A stretch of DNA of 6,328 nucleotides. It comes from Gemmatimonadota bacterium. GTDB taxonomy: Bacteria; Gemmatimonadota; Gemmatimonadetes; JACCXV01. The translations under genes were made by a program, and so were the position numbers. Location: the NCBI GenBank assembly GCA_013696835.1, contig JACCXV010000058.1:1-6328 (forward strand). Direction: 5' to 3'. Below, piece after piece: positions 1 through 5,420 of the stretch (within the stretch, counting starts at the first letter, position 1; each line of letters starts with the position of its first letter). The notes under the pieces were generated by a model. It did no database searches, had not been told where the DNA came from, and saw only the letters and a list, made by a program, of their open reading frames with translations.

Positions 1-1059
1 CTCGAGGGCCACCCGACCACTGCCGCGGGCCTTGGGGGCTTCCCGCAGCTGGCATCCACGCCAAGCCCGGCCATCTCCGGCATCTCATGGAACTTCGGCA
101 ACGTGAGGCGGCTGGCGCCGGGCAGCGACCTCTGGCCGGCCACCTGGCACGGCGACGATGCCATCTATGTCTCCTGGGGGGACGGCGGCGGGTTCGGGGG
201 TACGAACACCGACGGCCGGGTGGCTCTCGGCTTCGGCCGCATCACGGGCCAGCCCCCGTCCATCTCGGCGGTGAACGTCTGGGGCGGCAAGAACGGGTTC
301 AACGCCTCGACGTTCGGCGGCAAGGCGAGCGGCATGCTCTCGGTCGGCGGCAGCCTGTACGCCTGGATCAACACGCAGAACGACCTGATCCCCGACAAGA
401 AGCTGGCCTGGTCGTCGAATGGGAGTGCCTCGTGGCAACTCGCGACGTGGAGCTGGCCCGGCGCCCCGGGAGCGTTCTACCCCGTGAGCTTCCTGAACTA
501 CGGGAAGGCGTACGCGGGCGCCCGCGACCGGTACGTCTACGTCTACGGCAAACGCTACACCTCGAACGAGGACGACCCCTACACGCATGCCGATCATTAC
601 CTCGCGCGCGTGCCGAAGGGGAGGATCAAGTATCGGGGCTCCTATCGGTTCTTCGCCGGGTTCGACGGTTCCGGTCTTCCTGTCTGGAGCAGCGGCGAGT
701 CCGCCGCCGTACCCGTGCTGAGCGACGTCGCAACCAACGTGGCCAGCGTGGTGTACAATGCGCCGCTCGGGCGCTACCTGGCGACCACCGGACGTCTGGG
801 CGAGATCGACAAGCTCACGATCTACGACGCGCCGCAGCCGTGGGGTCCATGGACCCTGGCGGCCGGCTACGACAACTGGGGGCCACCTCCCGGCGGCTAC
901 GATTCGCAGGAGGCGCTCCTCTTCACGATTCCCACCAAATGGATCAGCTCCGACGGTCGCTCCATCTGGATGATCTACTCGTCTCCCCGCCTGCCGGCTC
1001 AGCCCGCGCTCGGCCTCGACTCGTTCAACCTGATCGAGGGAACGATCTCGCTCCGCTAG
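1..1059 (+). CDS. DUF4185-like secreted beta-rich protein, copy 1 (5' partial)
   Basis: The frame is open from the first base of the window to a TAG stop, giving 352 residues, and the true start lies upstream. A GTG at 103 would be a possible internal start, but the residues before it (ISGISWNF) align with ISGVSWDF-like sequence (IAGVSWDF) in the neighbouring paralogue, so the real protein is longer. The first 25 or so residues (Pro, Ala, Gly, Thr-rich) look like the linker that follows a signal peptide in the second copy. The core has the motifs APGSDLWP, SWGDGGGFGG, NxWGGK, LSVGG-LYAWIN, YAGARD, FFAGFD, PWGPW, YDNWG and IPTKW. From memory these match the DUF4185 family, a bacterial group of about 350 residues thought to have a sialidase-like propeller fold. 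Its substrate is unknown. Repeated aromatic-Gly motifs fit an all-beta propeller. About 55% identical by eye to the next gene, so a tandem duplication. Coding is certain; the family name is less so. Confidence 0.85.
   Translation, partial: LEGHPTTAAGLGGFPQLASTPSPAISGISWNFGNVRRLAPGSDLWPATWHGDDAIYVSWGDGGGFGGTNTDGRVALGFGRITGQPPSISAVNVWGGKNGFNASTFGGKASGMLSVGGSLYAWINTQNDLIPDKKLAWSSNGSASWQLATWSWPGAPGAFYPVSFLNYGKAYAGARDRYVYVYGKRYTSNEDDPYTHADHYLARVPKGRIKYRGSYRFFAGFDGSGLPVWSSGESAAVPVLSDVATNVASVVYNAPLGRYLATTGRLGEIDKLTIYDAPQPWGPWTLAAGYDNWGPPPGGYDSQEALLFTIPTKWISSDGRSIWMIYSSPRLPAQPALGLDSFNLIEGTISLR
926..945 (+). repeat. 20-base exact match shared by the two tandem paralogues
   Basis: Bases 926-945 recur without change at 2029-2048 and encode IPTKWI in both copies. 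A shorter exact match encoding YAWIN lies near 359-373 and 1472-1486. These are islands of DNA identity inside genes that are otherwise only moderately similar. They reflect shared ancestry and strong constraint on that motif, and could also act as short recombination tracts. Confidence 0.8.
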
Positions 1060-1061
1060 GC

Positions 1062-2141
1062 GCCCGCATCGCTCTGCTGCTGGCACTGGCGGTCACTGCG
1101 GGCGCCTGCGGCAGTGAGTCTCGCTCGCTCACCCCACCCGACGATCCCCCTCCCGGTGACAGCACTCCCGATGCCCCCACGCCGCGCATCGCCGGTGTGA
1201 GCTGGGACTTCCCCTCAGCCCTGCGAGTGGCGCCCGGCAGCGATCTGTGGCCGGTCACGTGGGGACCGGATGACGCGCTCTACACCTCGTGGGGCGATGG
1301 AGGCGGCTTCGGGGGGACTGACGGCGAAGCTCGGGTGAGCCTGGGCTTCGCGCGCATCACGGGTCCGCCGGAAGCCTTCGTGGCAACGAACCTCTGGGGT
1401 GGCAAGGACGCCGAGCGGCCCGCAACGTTCGCCGGCAAGGCCACGGGACTTCTCTCCGTCGGCGGCACGCTCTACGCCTGGATCAACCTCCAGGACGGGG
1501 ACATCCCCGCGCGGCGGCTCGCCTGGTCGACGGACCTCGGCCGCAGCTGGCAGCTTGGCTCGTGGAGCTTCCCCGGCGCCCGCGGCGCCCTCTACCTCGC
1601 GACCTTCCTGAACTTCGGCCGTGACTACGCCGGCGCCCGCGACGGCTTCGTGTACGCGTACGGAAAGCGCTACTCCGACGCCGGCGATCCCTTCACCGAC
1701 CCGCGGAACTTCCTGGCCCGCGTGCCACGGGGAAGCGTCCGCGAGCGCGGCGCCTACGAGTTCTTCGCCGGGTTCGACGCCGCACGCGCGCCGACCTGGA
1801 CTCGCGTCGAGCGAAACGCCCGCTCGATCCTGACCGACACCGCGCGCACCAAGGCCTTCAGCGTGGTCCACGTCTCCCCGATCGGCCGCTATGTCGGCAC
1901 CACCTCGCGCGGCAACTCGGTCGGCAAGCTATCGATTCACGAGGCGGCGGAGCCCTGGGGTCCGTGGATCTCCGTCGTTGCATACGACAACTGGGGCGGC
2001 TTCGGTGACGGCGAGGGGCTCCTGTACTCGATTCCCACCAAATGGATCGGAGGCGACGGCACGACGCTATGGATGATCTTTTCGTCGACTGGCGCCTTCG
2101 ACTCCTTCAACCTCGTCCGCGGGACGCTGACGCTGCGATAG
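1062..2141 (+). CDS. DUF4185-like predicted lipoprotein, copy 2 (start codon unresolved)
   Basis: Tandem paralogue of the preceding gene, in frame 3 rather than frame 1. Directly after the upstream TAG the frame reads GARIALLLALAVTAGAC, a convincing lipoprotein signal peptide with Cys at 1107-1109, followed by a Ser/Pro/Asp-rich linker and a mature part of 344 residues that keeps all core motifs (APGSDLWP, SWGDGGGFGG, YAGARD, FFAGFD, PWGPW, YDNWG, IPTKW). No ATG, GTG or TTG lies in this frame between 942 and the Cys codon. The options are a rare CTG (1074, 1077 or 1080) or ATC (1068) start, an ATG at 939 that overlaps copy 1 by 121 bases and gives an implausibly long n-region, or a GTG at 1197 that removes the signal peptide. 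I set the left edge just after the upstream stop to include the signal peptide. Downstream it converges with the minus-strand genes. Function unknown: envelope-anchored, perhaps glycan-related by fold analogy only. Confidence 0.8.
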   Translation, partial: ARIALLLALAVTAGACGSESRSLTPPDDPPPGDSTPDAPTPRIAGVSWDFPSALRVAPGSDLWPVTWGPDDALYTSWGDGGGFGGTDGEARVSLGFARITGPPEAFVATNLWGGKDAERPATFAGKATGLLSVGGTLYAWINLQDGDIPARRLAWSTDLGRSWQLGSWSFPGARGALYLATFLNFGRDYAGARDGFVYAYGKRYSDAGDPFTDPRNFLARVPRGSVRERGAYEFFAGFDAARAPTWTRVERNARSILTDTARTKAFSVVHVSPIGRYVGTTSRGNSVGKLSIHEAAEPWGPWISVVAYDNWGGFGDGEGLLYSIPTKWIGGDGTTLWMIFSSTGAFDSFNLVRGTLTLR

Positions 2142-2190
2142 GCTGACGTGCCGAATCGAGAAAAACAGAAGCTAGCGCGACCGCCCGTTC
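2142..2190. other. Convergent intergenic gap of 49 bp
   Basis: This gap separates the stop of the second DUF4185-like gene from the stop of the DUF6496 gene. It holds an A5 run at 2161-2165 (T5 on the minus strand) and the palindrome GCTAGC at 2171-2176, but no stable hairpin next to the T run that would make a convincing intrinsic terminator in either direction. I see no further gene or regulatory element. Confidence 0.6.
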
Positions 2191-2457
2191 CTACTTCTTC
2201 GACTTCTTCGCACCAGAGCTCCCCTTCTTCGTTTTCGAGCCGCTCTTCTTCGCGCTAGAGCCGCTCTTCTTCGCACTAGAGCCGCCCTTCTTCGCCGGCA
2301 CCTTCGCCCCCTTCTCGCGCGCCTCGGAAAGGCCGATCGCGATGGCCTGCTTGCGGCTCGTGACCTTCTTGCCGCTCCCGCTCTTCAGCGTCCCCGCCTT
2401 GCGCTTGCGCATCGTCTTTTCGACGGTCTCCTGGGATTTCTTGCCGTAGCGCGCCAC
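2191..2457 (-). CDS. DUF6496 small basic protein with lysine-rich tail
   Basis: Product of 88 residues. Residues 1-54 contain KSGSGKKVTSRKQAIAIGLS followed by EAREKGAKVP, the hallmark of the DUF6496 family, small basic bacterial proteins of unknown function. Residues 55-88 form a low-complexity tail of Lys, Ser, Gly and Ala with 13 lysines in 34 residues and no acidic residue. Lys pairs recur every seven residues (56-57, 63-64, 70-71, 77-78, 84-85), much like the AKK repeats of bacterial histone-H1-like proteins. Nucleic-acid binding is therefore likely by inference. The start is GTG at 2457, chosen because AAAGGAG sits five bases upstream on the coding strand. It lies 43 bp downstream of the nuclease gene on the same strand, so it may be the last gene of that operon or have its own promoter. 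The family call is confident; the role is not known. Confidence 0.88.
   Translation of the reverse strand: MARYGKKSQETVEKTMRKRKAGTLKSGSGKKVTSRKQAIAIGLSEAREKGAKVPAKKGGSSAKKSGSSAKKSGSKTKKGSSGAKKSKK
2218..2301 (-). repeat. 21-bp tandem repeat coding the Lys-rich tail (about 4 units)
   Basis: Units at 2239-2259 and 2260-2280 differ by one base. 2281-2301 keeps the first two thirds and 2218-2238 is a more diverged unit. Each unit encodes seven residues of the SSAKKSG type inside the DUF6496 gene. Being a multiple of three, gain or loss of units would change tail length without breaking the frame. Confidence 0.85.
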
Positions 2458-2462
2458 TGAGA

Positions 2463-2469
2463 CTCCTTT
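2463..2469 (-). promoter_or_regulatory. Ribosome binding site of the DUF6496 gene
   Basis: AAAGGAG on the minus strand, five bases before the GTG at 2457. It fixes the start of this short gene and shows that it can be translated independently of the nuclease gene upstream. Confidence 0.75.
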
Positions 2470-2500
2470 CGCGACAATGTCAGGATTGAACGACGACCGG

Positions 2501-3427
2501 CTAGGAAGCAGGCGTCAGCTGCGACGAGTCTTCCAGGATGATCTGGGGTTTCCCCCGGTAGAGCTGCACCCCACCCGTTATCCGCACGTCCCTCCCCGCC
2601 CAGGACGCGAGGTTGGGGAAGAGCGGGAGGGCCGCCTCGGGCACGAGAGCGGAGAACGTGTGATCGGGATAGGGGCTCCCGAAGTTCAGGAACGTGTTTC
2701 CGCGGCGTGATGTGTGCACGTCGGCCACGAGGCCTTGCACGGTCACAGTCTCGCCGACGTGGTCGGCAGCATCGACATCCCGCACGACCGTGGCTTCCTC
2801 CGCCCCGGACGCACGTCCAGCCTCCTCCGCGCGGGACGAACGTGCTACCTTCGGATCCGATGATCGTGCTACCTCCTTCGGGCCGGATGACCGTTCGGTG
2901 GAGCGTGTCTTTCCGATGCTGCCGCTCGCCGCACCGTCCTTCCACAGCCCGCGCCGGGCGGAACGCGCCTGGCGTTGCGCGGAAACGAACTCGTCCAGGT
3001 GTCGGAAGGGGTAGCGAGTGAGCGCCTGGGCGTAGCCGTCCTCGACGATCTTCTCGTTGAAGAGCGTGCCGTCCGGCAGGTAGGCGTACGCCAGCAGACG
3101 ACCGTGATCGTCTCGCCTGTCGAAATCGAAGTCGAGGCGCACCTTCCGCCCCAGGAGCGCTCGGCGGGTGTAGTCAGTCGCCTCGCGGCCCAGTGAATCG
3201 ACGATGTCGCGCGAGTCGCCGAGCTCGGCCGCGTCCACACCGATCAACCTGACCTTTCCACCCGGATCGACCTCGATCGTGTCACCGTCGATGACGCGCT
3301 TGACGACGACGGTCGAACCTTTCTCCTGCGCACACCCGAGACTCGGCAGCGCGGGTATCCCGAGCGCGAGAAGCAGAAGAGGCGCCAGCGGGAGCAGACA
3401 CCGCCTCCGCCGGCCGTGCTGCGTCAC
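2501..3427 (-). CDS. Exported thermonuclease (SNase family) with C-terminal OB-fold-like domain
   Basis: Product of 308 residues. Residues 1-32 are an export signal: basic HGRRRR, a Leu-rich core, then LPSLGC, an imperfect lipobox at Cys32, so the protein is a lipoprotein or is secreted. Residues 38-163 are a staphylococcal-nuclease domain with VIDGDTI and VRLIGVDAAE. The residues matching the S. aureus catalytic and calcium set are present: Asp49 (D21), Arg60 (R35), Asp65 (D40), Glu68 (E43) and Arg110 (R87, in HGRLLAYAY). An active Ca-dependent phosphodiesterase for DNA or RNA is expected. Residues 165-212 are a charged linker with two PK-VARSS repeats. Residues 213-304 look like an OB fold of the tRNA/helicase type, with VTVQGLVADV, FLNFG, VRITGGVQLY and GKPQIIL, and could bind nucleic acid. 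The GTG start overlaps the TGA of the Kelch gene as GTGA, and GAGGT lies nine bases upstream. The nuclease call is firm; the OB call is by pattern and needs a profile search. Confidence 0.93.
   Translation of the reverse strand: MTQHGRRRRCLLPLAPLLLLALGIPALPSLGCAQEKGSTVVVKRVIDGDTIEVDPGGKVRLIGVDAAELGDSRDIVDSLGREATDYTRRALLGRKVRLDFDFDRRDDHGRLLAYAYLPDGTLFNEKIVEDGYAQALTRYPFRHLDEFVSAQRQARSARRGLWKDGAASGSIGKTRSTERSSGPKEVARSSDPKVARSSRAEEAGRASGAEEATVVRDVDAADHVGETVTVQGLVADVHTSRRGNTFLNFGSPYPDHTFSALVPEAALPLFPNLASWAGRDVRITGGVQLYRGKPQIILEDSSQLTPAS
3424..3427 (-). promoter_or_regulatory. GTGA start/stop overlap, Kelch to nuclease
   Basis: The nuclease GTG (3427-3425) shares bases with the Kelch TGA (3426-3424). 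A GAGGT ribosome binding site on the minus strand at 3437-3441 lies inside the Kelch coding end. This layout usually gives translational coupling by termination and re-initiation. Confidence 0.8.
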
Positions 3428-4446
3428 GGCGTGAATACCTCGACGACGTCGGTCTGCGCGAACCCGGCCGCGGGGCCGCCGGCGATCGCATAGAACTTCC
3501 CGGCGACCGCGGCGGCGCCCAGGCCGTGACGGGGGGTGGGCAGCGGCTCGGCGACCTGCCAGCGATCCGTGGCGGGATCGTATACCTCGTGCTCGTCGAA
3601 GACGCTCGAGCTGGTCTCCCCTCCGACGACGTGGATGCGGCCTTCCAGGGCGGCGGACGCCAGCCCGCCGCGGCGGGTGGGCATGCGCGCCCGCGCCGAC
3701 CACGCATCGGACGCGAGGTCGTACGCCTCCACGACGTCGAAGTTCGCGTCGGGATTCTGCGGTCGCCCGCCGATCGCGTACAGCGTCGCGCCGACGACGG
3801 AGGCAGTGAGATGGTCGCGCGCGGTGGGGATCGACGCCCCCGGGCTCCAGGAGCCAGCCGCTGGATCGTAGATGGCGATCGGGCCCAGCAGGCCGCCGGG
3901 ACCCACGCCGCCGACAACCACCAGCCTTCCGTTCACGGCACCCGCGGCCGACGCGCCGCGCGGCTCCGGCAAGGGGGCCCGCTCCTGCCACGCGTCGAGA
4001 TCCTCGCGATAGACCCAGAGCGTCGCGACAGGTCCGAACTCCGAGCCCGACAGGCCCCCGACTGCATACAGGGAGTCGCTGACGACAGCGAGGGGCATGT
4101 GGTGCCTGCTTGCCGGCAGGTCGGCGATCCGCTCCCAGGCGTCGCCTGCGGGGTCGTAGCGGTAGGCGGCTGCGGTGGGCCGATTGCCGGACTCGAACCC
4201 GCCCGCCACATAGACCCTGCCGCGCAGGACGGCGGCCTGCAGCTCCTGCAATCGCTGCGGGACGGGCGCCGCCCCGCCCCAGGTGCCGTCGACGACCGGC
4301 GGGGGCGGCGGGGGTGGAGGCGGCGGCCGTGGAGGCGGGCCGACGCTCGAGCTCCCCGACGAGCCGCATGCATTCGTGAGCGTTACAGCCAGCGCCACCG
4401 CGAGGACGCGACCTGTCGCGAGCCATCCCCGTCGGGTGCTGCTCAC
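3424..4446 (-). CDS. Kelch-repeat beta-propeller predicted lipoprotein
   Basis: Product of 340 residues. Residues 1-27 are a signal peptide (basic STRRGW, hydrophobic VLAVALAVTL, then NAC) ending at a probable lipidated Cys27, followed by a GSS linker typical of lipoproteins. A Pro-rich spacer at 37-50 includes ten prolines in a row. From residue 56 on there are six Kelch repeats: Gly-Gly pairs at 82-83, 130-131, 179-180, 226-227, 275-276 and 323-324, spaced 47-49 residues, each followed by a Tyr-Asp strand and a Trp (104, 153, 200, 249, 296; Trp56 probably closes the ring). This is a complete six-bladed propeller. The last blade reads YAIAGG, with one extra residue. Kelch propellers bind proteins or glycans; the partner is unknown. 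The start is GTG at 4446, overlapping the TGA of the Rieske gene. No good ribosome binding site precedes it, which fits coupling to that gene. Confidence 0.9.
   Translation of the reverse strand: MSSTRRGWLATGRVLAVALAVTLTNACGSSGSSSVGPPPRPPPPPPPPPPVVDGTWGGAAPVPQRLQELQAAVLRGRVYVAGGFESGNRPTAAAYRYDPAGDAWERIADLPASRHHMPLAVVSDSLYAVGGLSGSEFGPVATLWVYREDLDAWQERAPLPEPRGASAAGAVNGRLVVVGGVGPGGLLGPIAIYDPAAGSWSPGASIPTARDHLTASVVGATLYAIGGRPQNPDANFDVVEAYDLASDAWSARARMPTRRGGLASAALEGRIHVVGGETSSSVFDEHEVYDPATDRWQVAEPLPTPRHGLGAAAVAGKFYAIAGGPAAGFAQTDVVEVFTP
4297..4326 (-). repeat. Ten-codon polyproline tract in the Kelch gene
   Basis: Thirty bases encode ten consecutive prolines using CCG, CCC, CCT and CCA codons. A further Pro-Pro-Pro and one Arg precede it. 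It separates the lipid anchor from the propeller and probably forms a stiff PPII stalk. Runs of this kind stall ribosomes and depend on EF-P in bacteria (established). Mixed codons argue against a simple slippage artefact. Confidence 0.85.
4443..4446 (-). promoter_or_regulatory. GTGA start/stop overlap, Rieske to Kelch
   Basis: The Kelch GTG (4446-4444) overlaps the TGA (4445-4443) of the DUF2231-Rieske gene. The twenty bases upstream show no Shine-Dalgarno match, so initiation probably depends on ribosomes finishing the upstream gene. The same arrangement recurs at the next junction. Confidence 0.8.
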
Positions 4447-5234
4447 AATCGCAACCGCAACTCGTCCCCGTGCTGCTCGACACGGTAGGTGGCGATCGAA
4501 TCCCCGGCCGGACCGGCCTTCACGGCCCCGGTGGCGGTGTCGAACTGCGAGCCATGCCACGGACACTGCACGGTTCCACAGATCATCACCCCGTCCGAGA
4601 GCGGCCCACCCTTGTGCGTGCAGCGGTCGTCGAAGGCGACGTACCCCTGCTCGGTGCGACCCAGCACGATGCGGCGACTTCCGACGTGCAGGAGCTTCAT
4701 CTGATTCACCTTCAGCTCGTCGGCCTTCCCCACCGTCACGGGAGCGCCGGGTGTGTCTTCGACTCTCTCCTCGCGCCACTTCCCTGCGTGGGCATAGCGA
4801 TGGTCAACGCCGATCACGTTCCGATACACGAGCGTTCCGCCCATCCATCCGCCGGACGTGAGGAGGACGAGTCCCAGGACCTGGACTCCCAGCGTGAGAC
4901 CGTCCGGAGCCGCCGACGGATCACCGCGCAGGAGCCAGCTGAAGGCGAAGAGCGCCAGTGCCGCGAGATTCACCAGCATGTGCTTCGTGGCGCGCTGCTT
5001 TGCGGAGCTGTTCGGCGGGACCACCGCGAAGTAGTCGATCAACCCGGGGACCGCGGCCACGAGGCCCATCACAACCCCTGCGATGGCGAGATAGTAGCCT
5101 ACGCTCCACCAGTCCGGCCTCGTCCAGCACCAGCCCGCGGCGTCGAACGCCAGCGCTCCCGTGAGGAAGGCCAGCGGGAACGGGATCAGGATTGGATGCA
5201 GCGGGTGTCCCAGAAAATTGGCTCGACTTTTCAT
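4443..5234 (-). CDS. DUF2231 membrane protein fused to Rieske [2Fe-2S] domain
   Basis: Product of 263 residues. The N-terminal part is DUF2231: the GHPLHP motif at 9-14 and about four membrane segments (roughly 12-33, 44-67, 86-102 and 112-133). Positive charges at the N-terminus, at 79-85 and after 137 place both ends in the cytoplasm. Residues 165-263 are a Rieske-type ferredoxin domain with the cluster ligands Cys205-x-His207 (CTHKGGPL) and Cys224-x-x-His227 (CPWHGSQFD), so a [2Fe-2S] cluster on the cytoplasmic face is expected. There is no oxygenase catalytic domain, so it is probably an electron carrier or redox sensor. DUF2231-Rieske fusions are, to my knowledge, a known arrangement, but their partner is not defined. 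The start is ATG at 5234, with AGGAG nine bases upstream. It is the first gene of a coupled operon with the Kelch and nuclease genes and is preceded by a strong promoter. Confidence 0.93.
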   Translation of the reverse strand: MKSRANFLGHPLHPILIPFPLAFLTGALAFDAAGWCWTRPDWWSVGYYLAIAGVVMGLVAAVPGLIDYFAVVPPNSSAKQRATKHMLVNLAALALFAFSWLLRGDPSAAPDGLTLGVQVLGLVLLTSGGWMGGTLVYRNVIGVDHRYAHAGKWREERVEDTPGAPVTVGKADELKVNQMKLLHVGSRRIVLGRTEQGYVAFDDRCTHKGGPLSDGVMICGTVQCPWHGSQFDTATGAVKAGPAGDSIATYRVEQHGDELRLRL

Positions 5235-5379
5235 GCTCGCTCTCTCCTGTGGTGGGACGGCCCGGCGGCGGCGCGGCGTGCCCGCGGGAGAGGGCGGCGC
5301 TGCGTTGCGTGCCGGTAGAGGTGCCGGGGCGTCGCGTGGCGCGAGGTGGAGACCGAGGTCCGCGCGCAGGGACGTGGGG
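5235..5379 (-). other. Predicted GC-rich 5' leader of the Rieske operon
   Basis: About 140 bases between the predicted promoter and the Rieske start, extremely GC-rich, with many GCC and CGC runs able to pair in several ways. I do not recognise a known riboswitch or leader peptide. Only the ribosome binding site at its end is clear. Confidence 0.4.
5241..5248 (-). promoter_or_regulatory. Ribosome binding site of the DUF2231-Rieske gene
   Basis: AGGAGAGA on the minus strand, with AGGAG ending nine bases before the ATG at 5234. This supports the chosen start, which also begins the family's GHPLHP-containing N-terminus at the usual distance. Confidence 0.75.
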
Positions 5380-5407
5380 ATTGTAACGGACCGCCGCCGG
5401 CTGACAA
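5380..5407 (-). promoter_or_regulatory. Sigma70-like promoter of the Rieske-Kelch-nuclease operon
   Basis: On the minus strand TTGTCA (5407-5402) and TACAAT (5385-5380) are separated by 16 bases. Each hexamer differs from consensus (TTGACA, TATAAT) at one position. It lies just after the stop of the oxidoreductase gene and is the most AT-rich patch in a very GC-rich gap. Transcription would start near 5373 and leave a leader of about 139 bases before the ATG at 5234. This is inferred from sequence only. Confidence 0.65.
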
Positions 5408-5420
5408 GGCGGGATGCGCG

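Noticed and set aside
1..6. XhoI site CTCGAG at the very start, as a possible cloning junction
   Set aside because: The coding frame runs through it and one six-base match proves nothing; a second CTCGAG-like context occurs by chance in GC-rich DNA.
1041..1062. Programmed -1 frameshift fusing the two DUF4185-like copies
   Set aside because: No slippery heptamer precedes the TAG, and a fusion would bury a lipoprotein signal and lipobox between two domains.
85..1086. Long minus-strand frame (333 codons) opposite the first DUF4185-like gene, with a similar one at 1215-1871 opposite the second
   Set aside because: Both are antisense shadows of conserved genes in GC-rich DNA. The products are Arg/Gly/Pro/Ala-rich and look alike only because the genes opposite are paralogues.
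2142..2190. Intrinsic terminator using the T5 run on the minus strand at 2165-2161
   Set aside because: No adjacent GC-rich inverted repeat able to form a stable stem was found.
3428..4483. Upstream extension of the nuclease frame to 660 codons
   Set aside because: The extension is an Arg/Ala/Gly-rich shadow inside the Kelch gene. The signal peptide starting at the GTG at 3427 marks the real N-terminus.
3526..4488. Plus-strand frame of 320 codons opposite the Kelch gene
   Set aside because: Low-complexity shadow with no recognisable domain, while the minus strand encodes regular Kelch blades with a signal peptide.
4470..5318. Plus-strand frame of 282 codons opposite the Rieske gene
   Set aside because: Antisense to a clear DUF2231-Rieske protein; its composition is shadow-like and it has no domain motif.
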